From Tuberibacillus sp. Marseille-P3662 (GTDB lineage: Bacteria > Bacillota > Bacilli > Bacillales > Sporolactobacillaceae): 64,000 nt of DNA. Each line of letters starts with the position of its first letter. Within the stretch, counting starts at the first letter, position 1. The notes below the pieces were generated by a model that was not told where the DNA came from, searched no databases, and worked only from the letters and a program-made list of their open reading frames with translations. The stretch lies in contig NZ_FXBS01000004.1 in the NCBI RefSeq assembly GCF_900178005.1, forward strand, positions 248,001 to 312,000, given 5' to 3'. This document shows positions 48,403 to 57,928 of the stretch, in pieces. A program made the translations under genes and the position numbers.

Positions 48403-49956
48403 TCACCCCTGTCCACCTTCCCGGTTCATCATTTGAATATGATTTTTCGCTTTGACCATGTGATTGGTGATGCCATAGTGAAAGAACACAACCTCACCAT
48501 CTGGATAACGGTGATCACGGCCAGCGCGACCCGCCATTTGCACGAGCGCTTTCTCATCGAAACGTGTATCGTCAGCACCGAACACCGCGACATCAGCCCG
48601 GGATACCGTAACCCCGCGTTCAAGGATAGTCGTTGTCACGAGTATCGAAATATCACCCGCCTTAAACTGTTCCAGCATGGCACGACGACCGGGGGTTTCC
48701 GAATGTACACACGCCACAGGTTGATCCACAACCTGCCTAACTCTAACCGCCAATATTTCCGCCATCGCGATTGTTGGGACAAACATGAAAATGGGATGCT
48801 CACAACCCACCTTTTTCATCAACCAACGGTGCAACGAGCGACCGAGACGACGCTCACGCAATTGTCTTTGCCAATTCCCCAGCCAACGAAAAGTGGGTAC
48901 AGGTAACGGGTGACCATGATAACGTAACGGAATTTTTGTACCAGCAACACGGCCCTTTTGAAAGGAATCCTTGAGTTGTCGATCAGGGGTTGCTGACAGA
49001 TAAACAATCGGCGCATCAGGTTTGCGTGCCTTTTCCAATGCAAATCTAAGAAATGGGTTATTGTGAAAGGGATAGGCATCAACTTCATCAACATAAATCA
49101 CGTCAAATGCTTGGTAAAAACGCAACAGTTGATGGACAGTAGCTAAAGTCAGTGGCGTTAATCGATCCTCGTCTTGACTCCCGCCATATAAGGAAATGAA
49201 ATCAACATCGGGGAACACTGATTGGAAGCGCGGGGATAATTCCATGATCACATCAACACGGGGCGAGACGATCGCTTGGCGCCCGTAACGCTGTAAGCCG
49301 TACTCAAGCGCTTGGTACAATACCTCTGTTTTTCCGGCACCGCACACAGCCCAAATTAAGAAGGATTCTCGGCGCGCAACAGCGTTAACTAATTGATCGG
49401 ATGCTCGCTGCTGCGCTTTCGTTAAAGATCCGCCCCATTGTAAAAACCTTTCAACAAAGTCCTGATCACCATAATCAACCGGCGGCCCAGACCACGTGTA
49501 TAGAGGTGTGCATGCTTTCACAACACCCATAGTGATACATTGCCGGCAATAGATACACTGCTTTTGGCACCGATAACAATGATAACTTGAAAATAGATGT
49601 GGCTGGGTGTTCCCACACCGCAAACAAATTGGTCGACCGGAGTCACGCACGATGCCCGGAGCCATTTTGACATAACCACTATCAAGATGAGCTTCCAGCA
49701 CTTCATCATCAACATCCAGTTCCGCGCGTAAAAGATGCCTGCCATATAGTTGTTTTTGTAATGGTCGACTGTATGAAAAATGGGGATTCAAATGCTTTTG
49801 GTTCCAATGGGGTTCAATCATAGCCTGTGGATCTTGTGTAGAAAATCTTGCAAGTGGGGTTAAAAAGGGTGTTAAGTGACTGTTTAAAAATAAGATGATA
49901 TTACGGTGCAAACGTGAGGTGATAATTGAGGATGCACGGTGCCACAAGGGGGCCAT
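48403..49956 (-). CDS. comFA: Competence DNA-uptake helicase ComFA
   Basis: About 517 residues from ATG at 49956, the first start not overlapping degV; no strong ribosome site is visible, so the exact start is uncertain. A zinc finger (ICLRCGN, CYRCQKQCIYC) precedes a superfamily 2 helicase core: IWAVCGAGKTE (Walker A), VIYVDEVDAYPF (DEAD-type box), VYLSATPD, TTTILERGVTV and QMAGRAGRDHRYPDG. ComFA is the membrane-associated ATPase that drives transformation DNA through ComEC. It follows degV and precedes comFC, as in Bacillus. Confidence 0.94.
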   Translation of the reverse strand: MAPLWHRASSIITSRLHRNIILFLNSHLTPFLTPLARFSTQDPQAMIEPHWNQKHLNPHFSYSRPLQKQLYGRHLLRAELDVDDEVLEAHLDSGYVKMAPGIVRDSGRPICLRCGNTQPHLFSSYHCYRCQKQCIYCRQCITMGVVKACTPLYTWSGPPVDYGDQDFVERFLQWGGSLTKAQQRASDQLVNAVARRESFLIWAVCGAGKTEVLYQALEYGLQRYGRQAIVSPRVDVIMELSPRFQSVFPDVDFISLYGGSQDEDRLTPLTLATVHQLLRFYQAFDVIYVDEVDAYPFHNNPFLRFALEKARKPDAPIVYLSATPDRQLKDSFQKGRVAGTKIPLRYHGHPLPVPTFRWLGNWQRQLRERRLGRSLHRWLMKKVGCEHPIFMFVPTIAMAEILAVRVRQVVDQPVACVHSETPGRRAMLEQFKAGDISILVTTTILERGVTVSRADVAVFGADDTRFDEKALVQMAGRAGRDHRYPDGEVVFFHYGITNHMVKAKNHIQMMNREGGQG

Positions 49957-49987
49957 CCTCTTCAAAAGCCCCCTACCGGTCCTACCG

Positions 49988-50839
49988 CTAGACATGATAC
50001 CAGCCCATCCCAAGGGTGCCTTCACCGACATGCGTACCGATGACGGGACCAAAATAGCTCATATAGACTTCTACATGATCAAATTCAGTCCGCATCCAAT
50101 CGGCCAGTTCTTCGGCAGCTTCGTTAACATTGGCTTGAATAATAGCCACGCGCACGTGACTCGCTGTTGCCACATCATCTCGAAACAGATCTTTAATCCG
50201 GTTCAAAGCTTTTTTTCTCGTACGGATCTTTTCGTAAGGCTTAATAACTTCATCTTGGAACGTAATGATCGGTTTCATGCGCAGTAAACTGCCGACAACT
50301 GCTTGCGCCCCCGATAGACGCCCGCCGCGGTGCAAGTGATTTAAATCATCGACCATGAAGTAGGCCGTCATCCCCCGTTCGCGGATGGCTTCCAAACGGG
50401 TCAGGATATCCGTCACCGAAGCGCTTTCCTGGAGCATGCGCTGAGCTTCCATAACATAGAATCCCTGCGGCAGGCAGGCTATTGCAGAGTTAAACGTGTG
50501 CACATTCAAACCTTCCACCATATTACCGGCGGATGTCGCCGCTTCATAGGTACCGCTGATTTTAGCTGATAACGTGACAACGATGACATCAGTGTATCCG
50601 TCCTTGGCTAACTGCTCATATAATTCCACAAACTCCCCGATGGGCGGCTGGGACGTTTGCGGCAAATCGCCCCCTTCTCTCACCTTCTGAAAGAACGCAT
50701 CCGGCGTGAGCTCATCCAATTCCTTATAGGACTCATTATCGAAGTTGACACGCAGCGGGACAACGTGGATACCATGTTCACCGGCATAGTCCTGCGGTAA
50801 ATACGCTGTGCTGTCCGTTGCTAGGGCTATTTTTGACAT
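49988..50839 (-). CDS. degV: DegV-family fatty-acid-binding protein
   Basis: Predicted 283 residues. It starts MSKIALATDSTAYLPQDY and has the DegV landmarks SQPPIGEFVELYEQL, VVTLSAKISGTYEAA, and NLHRGGRLSGAQAVVGSLL. Proteins of this family (FakB types) carry a bound fatty acid for phosphorylation by FakA; the specific role of the degU-linked copy is not established. It lies 148 bases after degU on the same strand and ahead of comFA, the B. subtilis order (yviA). Confidence 0.92.
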   Translation of the reverse strand: MSKIALATDSTAYLPQDYAGEHGIHVVPLRVNFDNESYKELDELTPDAFFQKVREGGDLPQTSQPPIGEFVELYEQLAKDGYTDVIVVTLSAKISGTYEAATSAGNMVEGLNVHTFNSAIACLPQGFYVMEAQRMLQESASVTDILTRLEAIRERGMTAYFMVDDLNHLHRGGRLSGAQAVVGSLLRMKPIITFQDEVIKPYEKIRTRKKALNRIKDLFRDDVATASHVRVAIIQANVNEAAEELADWMRTEFDHVEVYMSYFGPVIGTHVGEGTLGMGWYHV

Positions 50840-50986
50840 AAATGCACCTCGCTATCTTCGGTTTTAACCTTAGTTTATCGAAAAACAGACAAGGTTGCAT
50901 CATTTTTCTAAGAAAATTCTGCTTATTGCCAAACCTTAATGGCATTATGTGAAGAAAGTTTATCCCTTCTTCAAGTATGAAAAATG

Positions 50987-51691
50987 TCAGCCAACTTTCA
51001 CCCAACCATTTTTGATAGCTTCAACAACCGCTTGAGTCCGGTCTTCAACATTCATTTTTTGTAGAATATTGCTGACGTGGTTTTTAACGGTTTTCTCACT
51101 AATATACAATGTTTCTCCAACAGCACGGTTACTCTTACCATCGGTCATCAGTTGCAGTACTTCACACTCCCGGCGCGTCAAAATATGTAACGGTTTCCGA
51201 TATTCCACGTCTCTAAAACCGGATCCGGAACGTTTAGAGCCTGACGTCGCCAATCGCCGGAATTCATTCACCAAATTATGAGTGACTTTAGGATGAATGT
51301 ATGCACCGCCGTCAGTGACAACATGAACGGCTTCAACCAGAGAATCCGCATCCATTTCTTTTAACAGATAACCCGATGCCCCCGATTTCAAAGAATGGGT
51401 CACATAGTTTTCATCATCGTGAATGGATAAAATGATGACTTTTGTATTCGGTGAACGGCTGATCAAACGACGCGTCGCTTCAACACCGTTAACACCAGGC
51501 ATGTTAATATCCATCAAAACAACGTCAGGCTGATGCTTCCACAAAATCTCCTCGGCATCTTTACCGTCATCGCCTTCTGCGACAATTTCAAACCCTGGCT
51601 CCATTTCCAATATCCGTCTAACCCCTTCACGAAACAGACGGTGATCATCAATTAATACAATATTCGTTGTGGTTTCCCGGGTATTATTCAT
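50987..51691 (-). CDS. degU: Two-component response regulator DegU
   Basis: Predicted 234 residues. The receiver has the acidic pair [10 protein letters not shown], the phosphoacceptor Asp in [13 protein letters not shown] (near residue 61) and the conserved Lys in GYLLKEMD. The LuxR-type helix-turn-helix is [20 protein letters not shown] with [13 protein letters not shown]. It is the partner of DegS, whose stop codon abuts its start. In Bacillus DegU controls exoenzymes, motility and competence, consistent with its place between wall, flagellar and com genes. Confidence 0.97.
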   Translation of the reverse strand: MNNTRETTTNIVLIDDHRLFREGVRRILEMEPGFEIVAEGDDGKDAEEILWKHQPDVVLMDINMPGVNGVEATRRLISRSPNTKVIILSIHDDENYVTHSLKSGASGYLLKEMDADSLVEAVHVVTDGGAYIHPKVTHNLVNEFRRLATSGSKRSGSGFRDVEYRKPLHILTRRECEVLQLMTDGKSNRAVGETLYISEKTVKNHVSNILQKMNVEDRTQAVVEAIKNGWVKVG

Positions 51692-52855
51692 CTATTCTTC
51701 CTCCTCAAGTATCGGAATCTGAAAGATCACGAGCGTCCCCTTGCCTGGTTCTGATTTTATTGTGAGTTGTCCTTCAAGTACGTCGACGCGTTCTTTCATC
51801 CCAATCAAACCAAATGAATCGTCTCGTTCTTGGTCGGGATCAAAGCCAACCCCGTCATCATTGACGAGTAAAACGACCGAATCTTGCCGGCATTCCATAC
51901 TGACTTTAATCATATCCGCTTTAGCATGTTTACAGGCGTTTTGCACAGCTTCTTGAATAAGGCGAAATAGAGCGGCCTCCATTCGCCCCGGTAACCGACG
52001 TTCCTCACCGATATTACGGAACTGTATGTTCACAGGGGCATATTGCTCTTCGATTCGAGTGAGATATTTTTCTAACGTCGGCACAAGTCCGAGGTCATCC
52101 AAGGTCATCGGCCGCAAATCGTAAATAATCCTGCGGACTTCACGAAGCGCGTTTTTGACCATATCCCTGAATTTGGACAGTTCCTTAGTAGCCGCCTCAG
52201 GGCCTTCTTCTTTCTGCACGCGGCCGACAATTTCCGACCCTAATAACACATGGGCCAATAACTGTGCGGGACCATCATGGATTTCTCTAGATAAGCGCTT
52301 CCGTTCTTCTTCTTGGGCTTCGATAATCTTTAAGCCAAATGTTTGCTTTTGTTTGGCATCCTCAATAAGCTCCCCGACTTTCTTTAAATCGCCTTTTAAA
52401 TAATTTTGAACGACATTAACTTGTCCCACTAATTTTTCTGCCTTTTCCACGGTTTCCTTTAAGGTTCTCAACCGGCGCTCAATATCATTTCTTCGTTGTT
52501 TTAACTGGTACTCTTTTTCTCTAATAGTGGACATTTCGACCTGAATCTCATTCGCCTTTTCATAAGATTCTCTAATTTCCTCTTCATTGTAATTTTGAAA
52601 ATGTTTACTAACCTGGGCAAGACGGCCGCGTGCCAACCGTGCTTTCGATTCCAATTGATCGTACATGTTAATAGTCTCATCGGCTTGTCTTTTTACATCG
52701 GCTAAGTCCTGCATCAGCCCGTCATAATCGGCCCGACTCTGCTCACCGATCTCGAATATTTGATCACGGCTTTCACTCACCGTCTCCATCATTTTTGTTA
52801 GAATGGCGTCCAGCTGTTTGGCATCTAGGGTAGTTGATTGCTGCTTGGTTGACAT
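51692..52855 (-). CDS. degS: Cytoplasmic sensor histidine kinase DegS
   Basis: About 387 residues from ATG at 52855 (GGGGG nine bases ahead). There is no membrane helix. A long coiled-coil sensor (about 1-170) precedes the HisKA_3 dimerisation region with the phosphoacceptor in RLSREIHDGPAQLLAHVLLG, then a HATPase domain with NACKHAKA, VNDDGVGFD and FGLIGMKERV. It phosphorylates DegU. The stop is adjacent to the degU start (no spacer), a tight two-gene operon divergent from yvyE. Confidence 0.97.
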   Translation of the reverse strand: MSTKQQSTTLDAKQLDAILTKMMETVSESRDQIFEIGEQSRADYDGLMQDLADVKRQADETINMYDQLESKARLARGRLAQVSKHFQNYNEEEIRESYEKANEIQVEMSTIREKEYQLKQRRNDIERRLRTLKETVEKAEKLVGQVNVVQNYLKGDLKKVGELIEDAKQKQTFGLKIIEAQEEERKRLSREIHDGPAQLLAHVLLGSEIVGRVQKEEGPEAATKELSKFRDMVKNALREVRRIIYDLRPMTLDDLGLVPTLEKYLTRIEEQYAPVNIQFRNIGEERRLPGRMEAALFRLIQEAVQNACKHAKADMIKVSMECRQDSVVLLVNDDGVGFDPDQERDDSFGLIGMKERVDVLEGQLTIKSEPGKGTLVIFQIPILEEEE

Positions 52856-53075
52856 AAAATAGACCCCCAAATTCACTTTACCGAATCCTCGCCAGAAGCA
52901 CTAGAACCTTCTTACCCATATTTGTATATAGGTCTAAGTCACTATTTAAATCTAGGAAAGTCATTCGAAACTTTTTTACTGTTTATGTCGTCTAAATATT
53001 TGATAACACTCGGTCACCCGCTTATGATGAAAGAAGATGTGACAAATTTTTTCAGGATCCAGAGGGGGATGACCG

Positions 53076-53723
53076 ATGCTTAATTCCTATTATACAGTAA
53101 AACAGCCAAATGAAAATGAAATCATTGTCGAAAAATCACGATTCATTGCTCATGTCAAACGCGTAGAGTCTGAAGAGGATGCCCAAAACTTCATCGAAAC
53201 CATTAACAAAGACCATTGGAAAGCCACCCATAACTGCTATGCGTATGTCATAGGAGAAAACAACCATATCCAAAAGGCCAGTGATAATGGTGAACCGAGT
53301 GGTACAGCGGGCGTACCTATGCTTGAGGTCCTAAAAAAGAAAGATCTTCGTGACACGGCCGTTGTGGTCACGCGCTACTTCGGCGGAATTAAACTAGGCG
53401 CCGGCGGCTTGATCCGCACTTATTCAAGGGCGACTTCGGAAGGCCTTCATGCGGCGGGAATTGTTGAGCGGCAATTAATGAATGTCATGGCTGTGACCAT
53501 GGATTACTCCCTTTTAGGAACGGTCGAAAACGAATTAAGAAATCGAAACTATAAGTTAAAGGACACTCATTACACTCATAAAGTAACTATTGAATTATAT
53601 GTTGATGTCGATAATACTGACGAATTTTCAACCTGGATGACGAATTTATGTAGTGGAAATTGTCAAATAACGCAGAATGGGGAGGAATATCTAGAATTAA
53701 ACAGCAATAAATTTTATGATTAG
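53076..53723 (+). CDS. yvyE: YigZ/IMPACT family protein (YvyE)
   Basis: Predicted 215 residues. The N-terminal IMPACT domain has IVEKSRFIAHVKRVESEEDA, CYAYVIG, DNGEPSGTAGVPMLEVL and VVTRYFGGIKLGAGGLIRTY; the C-terminal ferredoxin-like part (residues 140-205) is DUF1949. Members may act in translation or as peptidase-like factors; the biochemical role is unclear. It is divergent from degS and ahead of tagO, as in B. subtilis. The ATG follows AGAGGGGGATGACCG. Confidence 0.93.
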   Translation: MLNSYYTVKQPNENEIIVEKSRFIAHVKRVESEEDAQNFIETINKDHWKATHNCYAYVIGENNHIQKASDNGEPSGTAGVPMLEVLKKKDLRDTAVVVTRYFGGIKLGAGGLIRTYSRATSEGLHAAGIVERQLMNVMAVTMDYSLLGTVENELRNRNYKLKDTHYTHKVTIELYVDVDNTDEFSTWMTNLCSGNCQITQNGEEYLELNSNKFYD

Positions 53724-53847
53724 TATGTACAAAAAAATGAATTCGTATTATCATTAGTGTTGATGTTTATTGGAACGTAAAGGAAGCATATTACGCATGA
53801 CAAAAGACCAACCTTAAAATAAAGGTGATAACAGAGAAGGTGAATTC

Positions 53848-54933
53848 ATGGACATATTGAACTCGTACACCTTTGCTTTTCTTATTTCGGTATGTGTGAC
53901 TATACTTTCGACACCATTGATGAAACAATTAGCTTTCAAACTTAACGTCGTTGATAAACCAGACCATGACCGAAAAGTACACGATAATATTATGCCCTAC
54001 ATGGGTGGCGGAGCCATTATTCTTGGCTTCATCGCCGGATATATTTATTTACAACCTCAATTTCAATTTATGACAGCTTTTCTTATTGGTGCAGGCATTA
54101 TTGCGCTAACAGGATTTTTGGACGATAAATTCGCTATTTCACCTAAGCTTAAGTTGTTAGGACAAATAATGGCCGCAGTAATCGTGGTCAGTTCGGGTAT
54201 TCAAATCGAATTTATCCGAATTCCAATGATTGGTGAGATCCACTTTGGTTGGCTTGCTATCCCTTTTACGCTTTTCTGGATTATTGCGATCACAAACGCC
54301 ATTAACCTAATTGATGGTTTAGATGGTTTAGCAACAGGCGTTTCATCAATTGCCTTAACATCGATTATTATTATGAGTGCGCTTAACAATCAGATATTAC
54401 CGATCGGACTATCCGTACTATTGTTAGGCGGTACATTAGGATTTCTACTTTTTAACTTCAACCCAGCCAAGATTTTTATGGGTGATACTGGATCACTGTT
54501 TATCGGCTATGCATTATCAGTTATATCAATATTGGGTATGTTTAAAAGTATAACAATTTTTTCGTTAATTATTCCTATCATGATTCTTGCGGTTCCCATC
54601 TTTGATACATCGTTCGCGATTATTCGAAGGCTTATTAAAAAGCAAAAAATTTCGGCACCCGATAAATCACATTTACACCATCATTTGCTCAACATTGGGT
54701 TCAGCCATAAAACAACCGTGCTGATTATTTATATCATTAGCGCATTCTTCGGATTTAGCGGCATTGTATTCTCGCGCTCAGTTCTATGGGGATCATTATT
54801 ATTCTTAGTATTAGCCGTCATCATGTTTCAATTTACAATGGAAATCATTGATGTCCTCAATAAACGACGAAAACCCATTCTCAATACCGTGAAAAAAGTA
54901 ATATTGAACCAATCATCATCTCGGGGAAAATAA
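53848..54933 (+). CDS. tagO: Undecaprenyl-phosphate GlcNAc-1-phosphate transferase TagO
   Basis: Predicted 361 residues with about eleven membrane helices. Family motifs: DKPDHDRKVHDNIMPYMGGG near residue 37 (cytosolic loop), the metal-binding DDKFAISPKLKLLGQ, NAINLIDGLDGLATG, and FNPAKIFMGDTGSLFIGY. The histidine-rich DKSHLHHHLLNIG loop is also present. It transfers GlcNAc-1-phosphate to the lipid carrier and starts wall teichoic acid and other glycopolymers, including possibly the cluster at 56-64 kb. The start has GAGAAGGTGAA. Confidence 0.95.
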   Translation: MDILNSYTFAFLISVCVTILSTPLMKQLAFKLNVVDKPDHDRKVHDNIMPYMGGGAIILGFIAGYIYLQPQFQFMTAFLIGAGIIALTGFLDDKFAISPKLKLLGQIMAAVIVVSSGIQIEFIRIPMIGEIHFGWLAIPFTLFWIIAITNAINLIDGLDGLATGVSSIALTSIIIMSALNNQILPIGLSVLLLGGTLGFLLFNFNPAKIFMGDTGSLFIGYALSVISILGMFKSITIFSLIIPIMILAVPIFDTSFAIIRRLIKKQKISAPDKSHLHHHLLNIGFSHKTTVLIIYIISAFFGFSGIVFSRSVLWGSLLFLVLAVIMFQFTMEIIDVLNKRRKPILNTVKKVILNQSSSRGK

Positions 54934-54952
54934 AATTTCTCCGAGTTTTTTG
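54920..54952 (+). terminator. Terminator of tagO
   Basis: CTCGGGGAAA (54920-54929) pairs with TTTCTCCGAG (54936-54945), then six T. It overlaps the tagO stop codon. Confidence 0.85.
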
Positions 54953-54971
54953 TTTGTCCACTCATATTAAA

Positions 54972-55015
54972 AATCCCTTATAATCTAAAACCTAAGCTCT
55001 CGATTATAAGGGATT
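54972..55015 (-). terminator. Terminator of the LCP gene
   Basis: A perfect 13-bp stem, AATCCCTTATAAT (54972-54984) with ATTATAAGGGATT (55003-55015); on the minus strand TTTAATATG follows. It ends the LCP message facing tagO. Confidence 0.8.
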
Positions 55016-55027
55016 TATATTAATTGT

Positions 55028-56074
55028 TTATTTCTCATTGTATGATGGATTAGGCGAATCCATTTCCTCTTCGCTGGTTGCATCACCAATTTCGAGACTG
55101 TTTCTAAGTGTTCGCTTAATCTTCTCAAGGTTATCTTCATTTGGCCTATAGTACCATTTGGAATCGATACGAATACCTTCGTTCATTTTAAAAGCCAATG
55201 ATTGAATATCAAAATTGCTCATATCAGCGAATTGTTTCTGCAAAGAATAAATCTCCTTGACACTTAAGTTAGTTTCAATATTGTCACCAATGATCTCACC
55301 GATATCATCAATTTTAAATATCATGTGAGAGGTTTTAACCTTATTCACTGCAGCCGTTATGACCTGTCTTTGTCGTTCAGTACGACCAAAATCACCTGAT
55401 GGATCACGTTTACGCATACGAACGTATGCTAAGGCTTCTGCAGCATTTAAATGCTGTTTGCCTTTCTCAAAATTAATTTTCTTATTCCCATGGAGAATAT
55501 CCTTTTCCCAGAATTTAAAAGGAACATCCACCGTTACCCCGTTAATTTCCTTTATGATATCAATAAAGCCTTGAAAATCAACCTGGGCATAATAATCAAT
55601 TGGGATATCAAGATAATTCTCAACCGTCTCAACAGCGGCTTTATTACCACCGTAGCCATTTAAAGAGCCAAAAACATGGGCAGAATTGATTTTAGCCTTT
55701 CGGTCAGCACCCGCAATATCGACCCTTGTATCTCTAGGTATACTTACCATATAAGCCTTTTTCTTCTTCGGATTAATAGTCAAGGCAATTAAAGTATCCG
55801 TTCTACCATTTTTACCACCCGAGGAATAATTTTCAACACCCATTAATAGTATTGAAAACGGCTCATCAGCTATCGAAACCTTTTCTTCACGATATTTTGA
55901 TTTTCCACCACGATCAATCGGATTGTAAGAATCACTTGCCGCGTTTAACGTGTTATTAATTAAATAACCTGCAAAAGAAACGCCGGCCAAAATCAAAATG
56001 AGTACAGTTAAAACAGTTGATTTGATAACCCGTTTCACTTTATTTCTCCTATTAAATTCTTGTCTAGAAACCAT
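55028..56074 (-). CDS. LCP-family glycopolymer ligase (LytR/TagU type)
   Basis: Predicted 348 residues: a basic cytosolic N-terminus, one membrane helix (about residues 20-42) and an extracellular LytR-CpsA-Psr domain. Conserved motifs include FSILLMGVEN, GRTDTLIALTINPKKKKAYMV with the catalytic Arg/Asp, SIPRDTRVDI, KINSAHVFGS, and VRMRKRDPSGDFGRTERQRQ. LCP enzymes attach teichoic acid or capsule from the lipid carrier to peptidoglycan. Facing tagO and next to an exopolysaccharide cluster, it fits that job. Which polymer it handles cannot be told. Confidence 0.93.
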   Translation of the reverse strand: MVSRQEFNRRNKVKRVIKSTVLTVLILILAGVSFAGYLINNTLNAASDSYNPIDRGGKSKYREEKVSIADEPFSILLMGVENYSSGGKNGRTDTLIALTINPKKKKAYMVSIPRDTRVDIAGADRKAKINSAHVFGSLNGYGGNKAAVETVENYLDIPIDYYAQVDFQGFIDIIKEINGVTVDVPFKFWEKDILHGNKKINFEKGKQHLNAAEALAYVRMRKRDPSGDFGRTERQRQVITAAVNKVKTSHMIFKIDDIGEIIGDNIETNLSVKEIYSLQKQFADMSNFDIQSLAFKMNEGIRIDSKWYYRPNEDNLEKIKRTLRNSLEIGDATSEEEMDSPNPSYNEK

Positions 56075-56313
56075 GGTAAAACTCCTGATTAGGGAAATAT
56101 CATCTTACTTTTTTCGACTTAAAATACACTTCCACATCTTTAAATATACCATAAGTGTGGCTGTCTCACTATAACATTCGACATAATTTTTGCAGGTTTG
56201 ACGATTGATATTCAACAAAATTTTCTTATCTGCAGTTAATATAGTAATAAAAAAATGGTGACTTACTCTTTACATTCATTTTAAGAGAAATCACCCAGTT
56301 CCTTTCACTATCA

Positions 56314-57102
56314 CTATATTCTTTTTTTTATGGCGTGAAAGATATAATTAATGAAACACCAGCTAGAATACATCAATCCATGATTTTCAATTTCCCTGTA
56401 TATTTCCCAATTTCTTTTTGCTGCTTTAAATTTATTACTAGAAATCGAACCTTTAACAACACGGTATTGCGCCAATTTTTTCTGAATGCCGTATGCTTTG
56501 AAACCTCTCTTTAAAATAGATAGCCATAGGGCGAAGTCTTGTCTCGTTCTTATATTGGGCATTTCAACTAACCCGGTTTTTTCTATATTAATCATGACCG
56601 TTAAACAACCAATAATCGTATTTTTTAAAAGGCCCTTATAGTCAATAACCCTTGGAATATTTATAACTTCATTAACCTCTTCTCCATTTTGATCAATGAC
56701 ACTGTATTGTGTAAATGTGAAGGCAAGGTCATTCCTTTCCATAAAATCAACTTGTTCAACAAGCTTTTGTGGCATCCACAAATCATCACTATCCAGAAAA
56801 GCAATGTATCTTCCGTTTGCAGCGGAAATAGCATTGTTCCGAGCAACTGCCGCACCACTGTTTTCCTTTAAAGGGATGAAGCGAATGCGCTGATCATAAG
56901 ACACTTGTTTTTGAATGATTTCCCTTGAATTATCAGTGGAACAATCATCAACAATAATCATTTCCCAGTTTTCGTAAGTTTGATTCTTGACACAACTTAT
57001 TGCTTCTTCTATATAATCCGATGAATTATATGAAGGTGTAATAATTGATACTAAAGGTTGTGATGAATCGTTATAGCCACTGGAGGTACTCAAAATATTC
57101 AC
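56314..57102 (-). CDS. Family 2 glycosyltransferase
   Basis: Predicted 262 residues, a GT-A glycosyltransferase: VSIITPSYNSSDYIEEAISC, IIVDDCSTDNSREII, GAAVARNNAISAANGRYIAF ending in the metal-binding LDSDD, and a C-terminal WL-x-IL pattern with RQDFALWLSIL. No membrane helix is obvious apart from a hydrophobic C-terminus. It probably adds a sugar to the lipid-linked repeat unit of the polysaccharide made by this cluster. It is the last gene of the cluster on the minus strand. Confidence 0.87.
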   Translation of the reverse strand: MNILSTSSGYNDSSQPLVSIITPSYNSSDYIEEAISCVKNQTYENWEMIIVDDCSTDNSREIIQKQVSYDQRIRFIPLKENSGAAVARNNAISAANGRYIAFLDSDDLWMPQKLVEQVDFMERNDLAFTFTQYSVIDQNGEEVNEVINIPRVIDYKGLLKNTIIGCLTVMINIEKTGLVEMPNIRTRQDFALWLSILKRGFKAYGIQKKLAQYRVVKGSISSNKFKAAKRNWEIYREIENHGLMYSSWCFINYIFHAIKKRI

Positions 57103-57169
57103 CTCATGTATTGAAAATCACTTATAAGAAAAGTGCCAATTAGACATTAACTTTCTATATTAAAAATAC

Positions 57170-57880
57170 TTACTGGTTTTTCAACAGTTGATCTTCAGGT
57201 ACTTTTTGATAAAATTTTGCAGGTGAACCAATTACCATTTCTCCTGTATTCACATCTTTGGTAACAAGACTACCTGCACCAACCGCTCCATCTTCTTGAA
57301 TAACCTTACCCGGCAAAATGGTTGAATTCGCCCCAACTCTCCCACCATCCCGAATTGTGACACCTTTAAAATGATTATAACGCTCTTTTGAACGAGCCAT
57401 ATAATTATCGTTTGTCGTCACAACATAAGGAGCCATAAAGACGTAATTACCAAGTTCTGAATAGGCAGTGACATAGCAATTCGTTTCTAACTTACATTTC
57501 TGACCAACATCACAGTCGTTTTCAACTGATACTCCCCGTCCAACAATTGTTTTTTCTCCAATCGTAACCCGTTCTCTAATTGTCGCAAGGTCTGCAACAA
57601 ACACATCATCCGCCAACGAAGCATTCGCATAAATGATAGACGATGTACCTATTGTACACCCTGAGCCAATCACAGCACCGGGGAGTTTCTGGGACTCTGA
57701 TAGGATTGAATTTTTAGCTCTAGACGGCTGCTTGCCAACAACAACGTTATCCTGAATGACAACATCGTCACCAATTTTTGTTTTTTCATATATGATAACA
57801 TTATTTCCTATAGTTACGTTATTACCAAAGGAAACATCTTCCCCAATAATAACATTTTGTCCAATTGATGCCGGTTCCAT
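57170..57880 (-). CDS. Hexapeptide-repeat N-acetyltransferase (WbpD-like)
   Basis: Predicted 236 residues made almost wholly of left-handed beta-helix hexapeptide repeats (IGQNVIIGEDVSFGNNVTIG and many more), with the extended loop PYVVTTNDNYMARSKERYNH and a C-terminal MVIGSPAKFYQKVP typical of sugar O/N-acetyltransferases. The closest type I recall is WbpD, which acetylates a 3-amino-2-acetamido-glucuronate nucleotide sugar. The aminotransferase at 62646 and UDP-glucose dehydrogenase at 60329 could supply such a sugar, so this is a reasonable but unproven role. Confidence 0.82.
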   Translation of the reverse strand: MEPASIGQNVIIGEDVSFGNNVTIGNNVIIYEKTKIGDDVVIQDNVVVGKQPSRAKNSILSESQKLPGAVIGSGCTIGTSSIIYANASLADDVFVADLATIRERVTIGEKTIVGRGVSVENDCDVGQKCKLETNCYVTAYSELGNYVFMAPYVVTTNDNYMARSKERYNHFKGVTIRDGGRVGANSTILPGKVIQEDGAVGAGSLVTKDVNTGEMVIGSPAKFYQKVPEDQLLKNQ

Positions 57881-57928
57881 TAAAAAACCTCATTTCCTAC
57901 TAAAAATAACATAAACTATTTTATCATA